Source: Holtiella tumoricola (GTDB taxonomy: Bacteria; Bacillota; Clostridia; Lachnospirales; Cellulosilyticaceae). From it: a stretch of DNA of 64,000 nt. A program made the translations under genes and the position numbers. Below, in pieces: positions 34,491 through 44,008 of the stretch. Each line of letters opens with the position of its first letter. The stretch's first letter is position 1. Below the pieces are notes generated by a model. The model was not told the DNA's origin and did no database searches. It worked only from the letters and a program-made list of their open reading frames with translations. Location: positions 1 through 64,000 of the forward strand of contig NZ_JAQIFT010000013.1 of the NCBI RefSeq assembly GCF_027857615.1. The letters run 5' to 3'.

Positions 34491-35864
34491 TTATTCAATA
34501 TTTCCTGATGGGCCTCTAAATAAGTACTGCCCTTTTCTTTCATTAATCACTTTTCCTTCTTTCACCACTTGTTCTCCTCTTAAGAAAACGTATTCCGCAC
34601 GCCCTTTAACACAAAGACCTTCATAGGGTGTATAATCTACCGATTGTACCTGAGTCGTACTTGAAAGTTTCGTTTCATAGTTAGGATTCCAAATGACTAA
34701 ATCTGCATCACTTCCGACTTCAATAGTCCCTTTAGCTGGATAAAGTCCAAATAGCTTTGCCGTTTTTGTGCTGAGTAGCTCTGCCATTTGCTTCAAGCTT
34801 ATATGTCCTTTATCTACACCATATGTATAGATCAGTTGTGGACGATGCTCAATACCTGGGATACCATTGGGAATTTCACTAAAATCTGCTAATCCTTGCC
34901 TTTTTTGTGTGGCAAAGTTAAAGGCACAATGATCCGTACTAATGGTTTGAATAAGCCCTGTGTGTATGCCTTGCCAAAGTGCTTGTTGATCTTGTTTTGT
35001 TCTAAGAGGCGGTGATAACACATACTTAGCACTTTCAAACTCCTTTAACTGATAAGCATGTTCATCTAAAATGAGATATTGCGGACAAGTTTCCACATAA
35101 ACGATTTGTCCTCTTTCTTTAGCACGCTCGATTGCTTCTAGCCCCTTTTGAGTACTCAAATGGACAATATGAACAGGTGTACCTGCTAAATAAGCAATAT
35201 CTAAGAACCTTCCTATTGCTTCACTTTCTACAATATCAGGGCGTGAAGCGGCATGGGCACGGGGCCCAAAATGCCCACTGTCTTTTTGAGCCTGAGTAAG
35301 TACCTTGACTAAATCTCCATTTTCACAATGACAGCCTACAATGCCACCTATATGATCAACAGCTTGTAAAATCTCAAATAGTATATCATCACTTACTCTT
35401 AAGGCATCATAAGCCATATATACTTTAAACGAAGTGACGCCTATATCTTTTATAAAAAGCATTTCTTTACCTGTTTGTTCGTTCCAATCCGTAATCGCTA
35501 AATGGAAGCCATAATCTGTACAGCTCTTTCCATTTGCCTTTTGATGCCATACTTTGATAGCATCCATAAGACTTTCACCCTTTTCTTGGGTAGCAAAATC
35601 TATAATGGTTGTTGTGCCACCTACTAATGCTGCTTTTGTTCCTGTATAAAAATCATCCGAAGTATGTGCCTTGCCTGTATCCATATCTAAGTGAGTATGA
35701 GCATCTATAAAGCCTGGAAAGATAATGTTTCCATAAGCTTCAACAATCTGATCAGCCGTACGTATTTGTCCTATACCGCTGATCACCCCCTCATCTATTA
35801 ATAAATCAGTAGGTCCTACTTCAGGGTTCGTTGCTAAAATTGCACCTTTAATCAGTAAAGACAC
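34491..35864 (-). CDS. hydA: Dihydropyrimidinase / hydantoinase-type amidohydrolase
   Basis: This 457-residue zinc amidohydrolase has HxH in GFIDAHTHLDMD, the carboxylated Lys region SFKVYMAYDALRVSDD, metal His in GCHCENG and HIVHLST, and Asp in STDHCAFN. Such enzymes hydrolyse cyclic amides such as dihydropyrimidines and hydantoins. In this locus it is the HyuA-equivalent, probably opening a ring derived from xanthine or urate. The start is GTG at 35864 with AAGGGGTG upstream, 4 bases after the permease stop. Confidence 0.93.
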   Translation of the reverse strand: MSLLIKGAILATNPEVGPTDLLIDEGVISGIGQIRTADQIVEAYGNIIFPGFIDAHTHLDMDTGKAHTSDDFYTGTKAALVGGTTTIIDFATQEKGESLMDAIKVWHQKANGKSCTDYGFHLAITDWNEQTGKEMLFIKDIGVTSFKVYMAYDALRVSDDILFEILQAVDHIGGIVGCHCENGDLVKVLTQAQKDSGHFGPRAHAASRPDIVESEAIGRFLDIAYLAGTPVHIVHLSTQKGLEAIERAKERGQIVYVETCPQYLILDEHAYQLKEFESAKYVLSPPLRTKQDQQALWQGIHTGLIQTISTDHCAFNFATQKRQGLADFSEIPNGIPGIEHRPQLIYTYGVDKGHISLKQMAELLSTKTAKLFGLYPAKGTIEVGSDADLVIWNPNYETKLSSTTQVQSVDYTPYEGLCVKGRAEYVFLRGEQVVKEGKVINERKGQYLFRGPSGNIE

Positions 35865-35868
35865 ATTT

Positions 35869-37203
35869 TCACCCCTTCTTGTGGCTTAAAAGATTTAAAA
35901 AGATGTTGGCAATAATGCCTACAATACATACACTTGCTACAGCATCACTAAAAATAAATTGTAAAAATGGATGAAAATGCGCTGTTACTTCTGGAAGTGC
36001 TGTAAGTCCATATCCTATTGCAAAAGTAACAGATAAAATTAATACATTTTTTTCAGTAAATCCTGCTTTGGCAAGCATTTTAAAACCATTAATTAAAATC
36101 ATCGCAAAAACTGTAATCACTGCTCCACCTAAAACACTAGAAGGCATCGCTGCAAAGACTGCACCTACTTTAGGTACAATACTTGCGAGTATAAGTACAG
36201 CTGCCCCCATAGCAATACAGAATTTATTGACTACTTTAGTCATAGCTACAATCCCTGCATTCTGACCAAATGCTGTGTTTGGAAGGCAGTTAAATAGTCC
36301 TGCTACCTGAGAACCAATAGCATCTGCCAAAATAGCACCTTGATTTTCACTTGGCGTTGCTTCTCTATTAAAAGCTGCCATGGTAATACCGCTTGTATTG
36401 CCTAATGTTTCTAAACCAGAAACAATATAAACAGCAGCAAAAGCCATAATGGCATCTAATCTAAATTCTGGTTTAAAATATAAAGGCATTGGAATGGTAA
36501 ACCAACTTGCTTCCATTACCGGTGTTAAGTCTACCTTGCCCATCATAAGGGCTACTATAAACCCTACTACTAAACCAATGAGTAACGCTGTCACTTTGAA
36601 AAATCCCTTTCCGTAGCGCTGTAAAACAATAACAATGAGAAAAACCAAGCTTCCAAGGAATAAGTTTTCTAACGAACCAAAGTCACTTGCACCTACACCT
36701 CCGGCAAAGTAATTGGCACCTATCCCAAGGAGCTTAATACCGATTGTTACAAGTACAGCACCAATGATCACAGGAGAAAAAATATTTTTCGCTGGCTTTA
36801 TAAGAAGCCCCATAATAATTTCAACAAATGCACCAACTAAGATGCCGCCAAAAACTGCTTGAATCCCATAGCTAGCTGCTATAGTTGATAAGGTCGGAAC
36901 AAAAGCAAAAGCTGTTCCCATGACAATCGGAAGGTTGGCACCTATTTGTAGATTCTTTCCAAGCTTTATAGGATAAAGTTGAATAAACGTAGCAAGCCCT
37001 GATACAAGCATAGCGCATTGAATCATTAATACCCGTTCTTGCATACTCACACCAGCGATACCTGCTACAATAAAAATAGGTGCTAAATTTCCTGCAAACA
37101 TAGCTAGAACGTGTTGTAATCCTAGTGGAACAGCAACTGAAAGACTAGGACGCCCCTCCAGCTGATAAATAAGGTTCCTATCTTCTTCCTTACTTGCTTT
37201 CAT
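35869..37203 (-). CDS. Xanthine/uracil permease (NCS2 family)
   Basis: This 444-residue membrane protein has about fourteen hydrophobic helices and NCS2 motifs such as QHVLAMFAGNLAPIF near the start, VSGLETLGNTSGI in the middle, and NTAFGQNAGIVAMTKV. NCS2 carriers take up xanthine, urate, uracil or guanine with protons or sodium. Its position in the purine breakdown operon favours xanthine or urate. It overlaps the arcC gene by 14 bases. Confidence 0.9.
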   Translation of the reverse strand: MKASKEEDRNLIYQLEGRPSLSVAVPLGLQHVLAMFAGNLAPIFIVAGIAGVSMQERVLMIQCAMLVSGLATFIQLYPIKLGKNLQIGANLPIVMGTAFAFVPTLSTIAASYGIQAVFGGILVGAFVEIIMGLLIKPAKNIFSPVIIGAVLVTIGIKLLGIGANYFAGGVGASDFGSLENLFLGSLVFLIVIVLQRYGKGFFKVTALLIGLVVGFIVALMMGKVDLTPVMEASWFTIPMPLYFKPEFRLDAIMAFAAVYIVSGLETLGNTSGITMAAFNREATPSENQGAILADAIGSQVAGLFNCLPNTAFGQNAGIVAMTKVVNKFCIAMGAAVLILASIVPKVGAVFAAMPSSVLGGAVITVFAMILINGFKMLAKAGFTEKNVLILSVTFAIGYGLTALPEVTAHFHPFLQFIFSDAVASVCIVGIIANIFLNLLSHKKG

Positions 37204-38140
37204 GGTCTACCCCCACTATACGGGTTCCTGTTGAACCTTCTATACCTTCCTTAGCCTTTTCAAGTAAAGTAATAATAGCTGTTCTACCTACACTAGAAGC
37301 TGCAAAATCTAGAGCTGCTTCTACTTTGGGAAGCATAGAACCTTTAGCAAAATGTCCTTCTTCGATATATTTCTGAGCTTCAGCAACAGTAAGGGTATCT
37401 AACCATTTTTCATTAGGTTTATTAAAATTGATCGCTACTTTCTCTACCGCAGTTAAAATAATAAGACAATCTGCATGGAGGGCTTTAGCGAGTTCACAAC
37501 TTGCAAAATCTTTATCAATAACAGCGCCTGAACCTGAAAGATGGTTACCTTTTGCAATGACTGGAATACCTCCTCCGCCAGCAGCAATGACGACTTGACC
37601 TGCATCAAGTAAAGTCTTTATTGTTTCCATTTCGATAATACGCTTAGGTCTAGGAGAAGCAATGACACGTCGATAGCCACGTCCGGCATCCTCCATCACA
37701 GAGTACCCTTTTAAAACAAGTTCATCAGCTTCCTCTTTGGTCATAAAGCGCCCAATGGGTTTAGTAGGATTGTCAAAAGCTTTATCATTAGGATCAACTT
37801 CTACTTGCGTAATTAATGTAACAACAGACTTTGTAATACTTCGATTTAAAAGCTCTTCTCTTAAAGCATTTTGAAGGTCATATCCAATATATCCTTGACT
37901 CATGGCTACACAAACAGACATTGGAATCACACTGGTTTCTGGATTGGCTTTATGCATTTCACCCATAGCTACATTAATCATGCCGACTTGAGGGCCATTT
38001 CCATGTGAAATGACCACCTCATATCCGGCTTCAATTAAATCCCCGATTGCCCGGGCTGTATGTTTAACTGCAAGCATTTGTTCTGCTAAATTATTTCCTA
38101 AAGCATTTCCCCCTAAAGCAATGACAACACGTTTTGCCAT
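37190..38140 (-). CDS. arcC: Carbamate kinase
   Basis: This 316-residue enzyme uses carbamoyl phosphate and ADP to make ATP and carbamate. Signatures are VIALGGNALG at the start, VISHGNGPQVG, VIAAGGGGIPVI, GAVIDKDFASCELA and FAKGSMLPKVEAA. ATG 38140 has GGAGGTG 7 bases upstream. It follows ygeW, which can produce carbamoyl phosphate from a ureido compound, so this is the energy-yielding step of the locus. Confidence 0.95.
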   Translation of the reverse strand: MAKRVVIALGGNALGNNLAEQMLAVKHTARAIGDLIEAGYEVVISHGNGPQVGMINVAMGEMHKANPETSVIPMSVCVAMSQGYIGYDLQNALREELLNRSITKSVVTLITQVEVDPNDKAFDNPTKPIGRFMTKEEADELVLKGYSVMEDAGRGYRRVIASPRPKRIIEMETIKTLLDAGQVVIAAGGGGIPVIAKGNHLSGSGAVIDKDFASCELAKALHADCLIILTAVEKVAINFNKPNEKWLDTLTVAEAQKYIEEGHFAKGSMLPKVEAALDFAASSVGRTAIITLLEKAKEGIEGSTGTRIVGVDHESK

Positions 38141-38161
38141 TTTAAACACCTCCACGTCTTT

Positions 38162-39355
38162 TTAATGCCTGCGACGTTCTTTCCCTTCTTGATATAACTT
38201 TTTAAGTAAAGCAGCTGGATCTTGTGCTTTAGCGAGGAAGATCATAGCAGCAATAATATAAGGTTTATAAGAAGCTTCTTTATAAAGTGGGTCACGATAA
38301 CGATCAAACACAGAAGCAGCTACTTCCCCATGTTCACAACTTACATCACTAATATCTGCTGGTAAACAGTGAAGGTAAAGTGCTTTACCCTCTTTAGTGG
38401 TTGCCATTAGTTCTTCCGTACACTCCCAATCCATATGTTTTGCATTCTCAGCAAGGAGTTCTTTTTCAAGTGCTTTAATTCCCTCGGCATCACCTTTAGC
38501 ATAAAGATCTGTACGTTTTTCCATGGCGTGATAAGGTGCCCAGCTCTTTGGATAAACGATATCAGCATCTTTAAAGGCTTCTGCCATAGAGTATGTTTTT
38601 GTAAAGCTACCACCTGAAGCTTCTGCTTGTTTAGCAGCTAATTCTTCTACATCATTCATAATTTCATAACCTTCTGGATGGGCAAGTACAACATCCATAC
38701 CCATACGTGTCATAAGTCCTACAATACCTTGTGGCACAGAAAGTGGTTTACCATAAGAAGGTGAATAAGCCCATGTCATGGCAACTTTCTTACCTTTTAA
38801 GTTTTCGATGCCGCCAAACTCATGAATAATGTGTAACATATCTGCCATAGCTTGTGTCGGATGGTCAATGTCACATTGAAGATTCACAAGTGTTGGACGT
38901 TGTTCTAAGATCCCTTTTCTATAGCCCTCTTCTACAGACTCCGTTACTTCATGCATGTAAGTATTACCTTTTCCAATGTACATATCATCGCGGATACCAA
39001 TAACATCTGCCATAAAGGAAATCATATTAGCCGTTTCACGTACTGTTTCACCATGAGCAATTTGTGACTTGCCTTCATCTAAATCTTGAACTTCTAATCC
39101 AAGTAAGTTACAAGCTGAAGCAAAACTAAAACGTGTACGTGTAGAATTATCTCTAAAGAGTGAAATACCAAGTCCACTATCAAAGATTTTAGTAGAGATA
39201 TTTTGACTTCTTAAATAACGCAAAGTGTCTGCTACTGTAAAAACAGCTTCTAGTTCTTCAAAGCTTTTTTCCCAAGTAAGGAAAAAGTCATTTTGATACA
39301 TATCTTTAATGTGGAGATGTTCTAACTTTTTAATGGCCTCTTCAAATTGAAACAT
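38162..39355 (-). CDS. ygeW: Knotted carbamoyltransferase YgeW
   Basis: This 397-residue member of the aspartate/ornithine carbamoyltransferase superfamily has the carbamoyl phosphate loop STRTR at 71-75, HGETVRETANMISF, DIDHPTQAMADMLHI, and LYLHCLPADI with the HCLP motif. The length and the motif around YSPSYGKP match the YgeW branch of unknown substrate, found in purine degradation clusters. It probably works in the breakdown direction, giving carbamoyl phosphate for ArcC. Spacing to ygeY is 2 bases. Confidence 0.93.
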   Translation of the reverse strand: MFQFEEAIKKLEHLHIKDMYQNDFFLTWEKSFEELEAVFTVADTLRYLRSQNISTKIFDSGLGISLFRDNSTRTRFSFASACNLLGLEVQDLDEGKSQIAHGETVRETANMISFMADVIGIRDDMYIGKGNTYMHEVTESVEEGYRKGILEQRPTLVNLQCDIDHPTQAMADMLHIIHEFGGIENLKGKKVAMTWAYSPSYGKPLSVPQGIVGLMTRMGMDVVLAHPEGYEIMNDVEELAAKQAEASGGSFTKTYSMAEAFKDADIVYPKSWAPYHAMEKRTDLYAKGDAEGIKALEKELLAENAKHMDWECTEELMATTKEGKALYLHCLPADISDVSCEHGEVAASVFDRYRDPLYKEASYKPYIIAAMIFLAKAQDPAALLKKLYQEGKERRRH

Positions 39356-39357
39356 AA

Positions 39358-40560
39358 TTATTTGTCCCCCTTAGCATATAGTGATGGAATTTCAGCATAA
39401 ACTGCTGCACATTTAACAAGATCTGCTTTCCAAGTTTTTTCGTTTGGCGCATGGGCTTCACATTCTTTTCCCGGGCCAAAACCAACACAAGGAATACCAA
39501 AACGTCCCATAATAGATACACCGTTTGTTGAGAAGGTCCATTTATCTACAAATGGTGTGCCGTATAAATCTGTATATGAAGCTACAACAGCTTGTGTAGC
39601 AGGGTGTTCTTCAGGTACAACCCAAGCAGGGAAATAGCAATCTGTTGGATACACTAACTTAGTCCAGCTTGGTGAGTCATAAGTATACATCGTTACTTGT
39701 GCATTGTATTTTTGAACAGATGGCAAATTACGAATTTCTTCTAAAGCCATTTCATACGTTTCACCAGCTGTAAGACGTCTATCAATGGAAATTGCACTCA
39801 TATCTGCAACTGCACAACGAGAAGGTGAGTTATAGAAAGATTGTGATACGGTCAGAGTCCCTTTCCCTAAGAAAGCATCTGTATGAAGACGATTATTAAG
39901 TGCTTTCACTTCACTGATAATTTCGGCCATTTTATAAATCGCATTATCACCGCGTTCTGGTGCAGAACCGTGGCAAGAGATTCCTTTAACTTCTACACGA
40001 ATTTCCATACGCCCTCTTTGACCACGATAGATATTGCCATCAGTAGGTTCTGTAATAACTACAAATTCTGGACGTACTTTGTCTTCTTGTATAATGTATT
40101 GCCAGCATAAACCATCACAGTCTTCTTCTTGAACAGTCCCAGTTACTAAGACTTGATAGCCTTCTGGAATAAGGTCTAAATCTTTCATAATCTTTGCCCC
40201 ATAGACAGATGAAACAATACCTCCAAGTTGATCAGATGCACCACGTCCGCCAATCTCTTCTTCTGTTTCATAACCTAAGTAAGGATCAAATGTCCAGTTA
40301 CTACGTTCACCAATGCCTACCGTATCAATATGTGCATCAAAACCAATAATTTTTTCTCCTGTACCCATATAGCCTAATACATTTCCCATTGGATCAACGA
40401 CCACTTTATCAAAGCCTACTTGCTTCATTTCTTTTGCAATACGATGAATAACCAATTCTTCTGTACAACTTTCACCAGGAATAGCAATTAAGTCTCTTAA
40501 AAATGCTGTCATAGCCTCTTTGTACTGCTCTGCTAATACTTTAATACGGTTTGTTTCCAT
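39358..40560 (-). CDS. ygeY: YgeY family M20 peptidase-like deacylase
   Basis: This protein of about 400 residues belongs to the M20/ArgE metal hydrolases: GFDAHIDTVGIG (metal His/Asp), RGASDQLGG (bridging Asp), TGTVQEEDCDG (catalytic and metal Glu), EPTDGNIYRGQRG, and the final metal His in ECEAHAPNE. It matches YgeY of the E. coli ygeWXY cluster and likely cleaves an amide or ureido bond. METNR at 40560 has GAGGAGG upstream; the longer frame is not used. It begins 4 bases after dpaL. Confidence 0.93.
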   Translation of the reverse strand: METNRIKVLAEQYKEAMTAFLRDLIAIPGESCTEELVIHRIAKEMKQVGFDKVVVDPMGNVLGYMGTGEKIIGFDAHIDTVGIGERSNWTFDPYLGYETEEEIGGRGASDQLGGIVSSVYGAKIMKDLDLIPEGYQVLVTGTVQEEDCDGLCWQYIIQEDKVRPEFVVITEPTDGNIYRGQRGRMEIRVEVKGISCHGSAPERGDNAIYKMAEIISEVKALNNRLHTDAFLGKGTLTVSQSFYNSPSRCAVADMSAISIDRRLTAGETYEMALEEIRNLPSVQKYNAQVTMYTYDSPSWTKLVYPTDCYFPAWVVPEEHPATQAVVASYTDLYGTPFVDKWTFSTNGVSIMGRFGIPCVGFGPGKECEAHAPNEKTWKADLVKCAAVYAEIPSLYAKGDK

Positions 40561-40564
40561 GTTT

Positions 40565-41764
40565 TTACTCCTCCTCAAAATGATGATTCCATACAATATG
40601 TCTATAATGATCAGGATCTGTATCCCCTTCTGTTGAGAAGAGTAAGACAACAGATTCTTCATTTAAACCGAGTTCATCTTTAAGTGACTTAAGATTTTCA
40701 TCCTCCATTAAACTTGCTAAAAATCCTAATGGGACTGCACCCGATTCACCAGAAATCACTTGTGGATCTCCTTTTAATGGTGCGCCAAGTACACACATCC
40801 CTTTTGCAGCTACCCAGTCTGGGCAAGAAACGAAATAATCTGTGTGATTTTTCAGAATTTCCCAGGAAATGGTATTTGGTTCACCACATGCAAGACCTGC
40901 CATAATGGTTGGCATATCTCCTGTTACAATACGTATCTGCCCATCTCCTGCCTTGGCTGACTTATAAAGGCAGGCTGCTTCTGAAGCTTCGACCACAACA
41001 TTAGTAATACCACCTTCAGGATAACGGTTAGCAACATAGCCTATTACCGCACCCGCTAGTGAACCTACACCCGCTTGCACAAAAACATGGGTTGGTTTTT
41101 TCCCAAGTTGATCAAGTGCTTCTTTAACCATAGTTCCATATCCTTGCATAATCCAAGCCGGAATTTCAGTATAGCCATCCCAAGCTGTATCTTGTACGAC
41201 GACACCACCAGGTGTTTTGTTGGCTGCTGCTGTAGCAAGACGTACGCATTCATCATAGTTTACTTCTTCTATAGTTGCTATTGCACCTTCTTTTTGAATA
41301 TTGTGTAAGCGAATGGCTTGTGAGCCTTTTGGCATAAAGACTACTGATTTTTGCCCTAGTTTGTTCGCTGACCAAGCTACACCTCTTCCATGGTTACCAT
41401 CTGTTGCTGTAAAGAAGGTGATTTCTCCAACTTGCTTTTTGGTGTCATCAGAAGTAAAAGAATCATAGGTGAGTTCACTTAAGTCCTTACCTAAAACTTT
41501 AGCAATATGTTTCCCCATCGCTGCTGAACCACCTAGTACTTTGAAAGCATTTAAACCAAAACGGTAAGATTCATCTTTAACATAAATGCCACCTAATCCA
41601 TAGTACCCTGCTAAGTGCTGTAAACTTTGAAGAGGCGTTACCTCATACATAGGAAAACTTTGATGAAAATTTTGAACCTTCTCAATCTCTTTTACTGCCA
41701 TAACTGGTAGTGTTTCATCTTCTGTCTTTGCCATTTGATTGTGTACCCATTTAATCTGTTCCAT
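40565..41764 (-). CDS. dpaL: Diaminopropionate ammonia-lyase
   Basis: This protein of about 399 residues is a PLP enzyme (YgeX/DpaL) converting 2,3-diaminopropionate to pyruvate and two ammonia. It has the Schiff-base Lys in FGLNAFKVLGGSAA, ATDGNHGRGVAWSA, a glycine-rich FVQAGVGSLAGAVIGY phosphate region and the end LLFSTEGDTDPDHYR. ATG 41764 has AGAGAGG upstream; the frame start at 41788 is adjacent to the regulator stop. It probably marks the last carbon-releasing step of the purine route here. Confidence 0.95.
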   Translation of the reverse strand: MEQIKWVHNQMAKTEDETLPVMAVKEIEKVQNFHQSFPMYEVTPLQSLQHLAGYYGLGGIYVKDESYRFGLNAFKVLGGSAAMGKHIAKVLGKDLSELTYDSFTSDDTKKQVGEITFFTATDGNHGRGVAWSANKLGQKSVVFMPKGSQAIRLHNIQKEGAIATIEEVNYDECVRLATAAANKTPGGVVVQDTAWDGYTEIPAWIMQGYGTMVKEALDQLGKKPTHVFVQAGVGSLAGAVIGYVANRYPEGGITNVVVEASEAACLYKSAKAGDGQIRIVTGDMPTIMAGLACGEPNTISWEILKNHTDYFVSCPDWVAAKGMCVLGAPLKGDPQVISGESGAVPLGFLASLMEDENLKSLKDELGLNEESVVLLFSTEGDTDPDHYRHIVWNHHFEEE

Positions 41765-41788
41765 ATGATCCTCTCTTTCTCTATGCAA

Positions 41789-42424
41789 TTATGTTTTTGT
41801 CTTATCCATATAGTGATATAACGTATATTTAGAAATGCCAAAGCATTCTGCTACTTTATCACCTGATTTTGTAATTAAAAATGCCCCAGATTCTTCTAAG
41901 TATTGAATGGCACGCATTTTATCTTCTTTGTTCATCATTGTAATCGGCTTACCCACGATTTGAATAGAACGTTCAATGAGTTCTTCTAATAAATCTTCTA
42001 CACGTGTTGTAATCTTTTGAGGTACTAAAGGTTTATGAGATGTACCACCCATCCAACCCTCTAAAATATTTTGAGCAACTTGAAGTTTAGAAAGGTCATA
42101 ATTAATGGATAAAATGCCTTCAATTTGTCCACTTTTATTTCTTATGTAAATAGTACTTGACCTAAGTAGGCGACCATCTTCTGTTACAGTACAATAACCT
42201 GCTTCATCTTCTACTTGCGGATTATGAAGCGCATTCAGTACAACTTCTGAAGGTCCGTCTCCTACTTTTCTATGGGTGACATGACCATTTTCAATGCACT
42301 TAACGGTATGATCTTTATCCTTTACGGTCAAATCATGGATGAGCACCTCACAATCTGTTCCAAATTGTTTGGCCAATGCTTGGGTTAAGCGATCTAGAAA
42401 TTCTACAGGTATCTCACTGAGCAT
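41789..42424 (-). CDS. YheO/DauR-like transcriptional regulator
   Basis: This 211-residue protein has an N-terminal PAS-like YheO domain (about 8-120, GYCTVTEDGRLLRSSTIYIR) and a C-terminal helix-turn-helix (about 150-205, ending FGISKYTLYHYMD). DauR-type regulators control catabolic genes in response to small ligands. It is the first gene of the leftward purine operon and faces ssnA across a 229-base divergent region. It therefore likely controls both arms of the locus. Confidence 0.88.
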   Translation of the reverse strand: MLSEIPVEFLDRLTQALAKQFGTDCEVLIHDLTVKDKDHTVKCIENGHVTHRKVGDGPSEVVLNALHNPQVEDEAGYCTVTEDGRLLRSSTIYIRNKSGQIEGILSINYDLSKLQVAQNILEGWMGGTSHKPLVPQKITTRVEDLLEELIERSIQIVGKPITMMNKEDKMRAIQYLEESGAFLITKSGDKVAECFGISKYTLYHYMDKTKT

Positions 42425-42653
42425 AAGTTTTCTCCTTACCTTATGGATTCAATGTGCCTAGTGGACTGGCTGTTTAGTTGTCATAATGATGTCTCACACA
42501 TTGGTTAATAAATATATATGCATACTTTCCAAGAGTAGAAACGAAATACGAAAATTTTCTAAAAAATTTTTAGCAGTTCTTAAAAAGTTTTTGGAATGAG
42601 TCTTGTTCCACAGTCATATTTTAAAGTAACAAGAAAAATTCAAGGAGGATATT
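42425..42653. promoter_or_regulatory. Divergent promoter region of the purine locus
   Basis: 229 bases separate the regulator gene (left) from ssnA (right). It contains GGAA-N9-TTCC (centred near 42602) and an AT palindrome AAAATTTTCTAAAAAATTTT (near 42560-42578), candidate operator or promoter parts. I cannot assign -35 and -10 boxes reliably. The ssnA ribosome binding site is AAGGAGGA. Confidence 0.5.
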
Positions 42654-43973
42654 ATGTTACTTATTGGAAATGGAACACTAATTACTCATGATACTTCAAG
42701 CCCTCTTCTAGAAAATGGATGTATTGCCATACAAAATGACACGATTATTGACATTGGTCCGACCACAGTGTTGAAAGCAAAATACCTTGGTGCCTCCTTT
42801 ATTGACGCCAAAAAAGGGATGATTATGCCAGGTCTTATTAATACACACAACCATATTTATAGCGCTTTTGCTCGTGGTGCCAATCTAGGTGGTCCCACAC
42901 CTCATAATTTTTTAGATATTCTTGAATCACTCTGGTGGAAACTAGATCGATTACTAACGGTTGAAGATACCAGATATAGTGCTTACTGGACTTATTTAGA
43001 TGGGATAAAAAATGGGGTAACCACTGTATGTGATCATCACGCAAGTTATGGAGAAATACCAGGAAGTCTCTTTGCTATTTCTGAAGTAGCAGAAGAATTA
43101 GGCTTACGTACCTCTCTTTGTTATGAAGTTTCTGATCGTGATGGGACAGCTAAAATGCGTGAAGCAGTAGAAGAAAATGTAGCTTTTATGAAAGCAACTA
43201 AAAATAAAAAAACACAAAAAGGTATGATGGGGCTTCATGCTTCCTTTACCCTTTCGGATGCTACGCTTGATTACTGTGCGAGCCAGATACCTGATGGATT
43301 TGGTTATCATATTCATGTAGCTGAAGGTATGGATGACGTTTATGATAGCTTAAAGAAATACAGCAAACGTGTACTCTTTAGATTACATGACCATAACATT
43401 TTAGGATCACATACAATTTGTGGTCACTGTATTCATATTACACCTAGCGAAATGGACCTCTTAAAAGCTACTGATACCATGGTCGTACACAATCCCGAAA
43501 GTAATATGGGCAATGCTGTAGGTTGTCCACCTGTACTCGAACTTTATCATAAGGACATTTTACTTGGACTTGGAACAGATGGTTATACCAATGACCTATT
43601 TGAATCTTTAAAAGTTGCAAATATCTTACATAAACATCATACTTGTAATCCTTCTGTCGCTTGGACTGAAATGCCTCATATGCTCTTTAAAGGTAATCCG
43701 ATGATCATAAATCGTCTCTTTAATGAACAAGTTGGTGTCTTAAAAGTAGGCGCAAGTGCAGATGTCATTGTTGTAGATTATGTACCACAAACACCACTTA
43801 CCGCTACAAACTATATGAGCCATATTTTATTTGGCCTTACAGGTCGCCAAGTCACAACAACGGTTGCAAGAGGACAAATTCTTATGAAGGATCGTGAAAT
43901 TCTAGTTGCTGATGAAGAAGCTCTAATGGCTAAGTCTCGTGAAAAAGCTGCTGCCTTGTGGGCACGTGCTTAA
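42654..43973 (+). CDS. ssnA: Putative aminohydrolase SsnA
   Basis: This 439-residue amidohydrolase of the guanine-deaminase-like group has HxH at 65 and 67 (GLINTHNHIYS), a metal His in YHIHVAEG, GHCIHI and Asp in LGTDGYTND. It is homologous to SsnA of the E. coli cluster. In this locus it likely deaminates or hydrolyses a purine-derived ring, for example a guanine-like or xanthine breakdown intermediate; the exact substrate is not known. It opens the rightward operon. Confidence 0.9.
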   Translation: MLLIGNGTLITHDTSSPLLENGCIAIQNDTIIDIGPTTVLKAKYLGASFIDAKKGMIMPGLINTHNHIYSAFARGANLGGPTPHNFLDILESLWWKLDRLLTVEDTRYSAYWTYLDGIKNGVTTVCDHHASYGEIPGSLFAISEVAEELGLRTSLCYEVSDRDGTAKMREAVEENVAFMKATKNKKTQKGMMGLHASFTLSDATLDYCASQIPDGFGYHIHVAEGMDDVYDSLKKYSKRVLFRLHDHNILGSHTICGHCIHITPSEMDLLKATDTMVVHNPESNMGNAVGCPPVLELYHKDILLGLGTDGYTNDLFESLKVANILHKHHTCNPSVAWTEMPHMLFKGNPMIINRLFNEQVGVLKVGASADVIVVDYVPQTPLTATNYMSHILFGLTGRQVTTTVARGQILMKDREILVADEEALMAKSREKAAALWARA

Positions 43974-44008
43974 TCTATTGATTACAAAAAAGAATGTGAG
44001 GGAATAAA

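Noticed and set aside
42425..42653. Sigma-54 promoter for the purine operons
   Set aside because: No TGGCAC-N5-TTGCA match was found and the regulator lacks an AAA+ sigma-54 activator domain.
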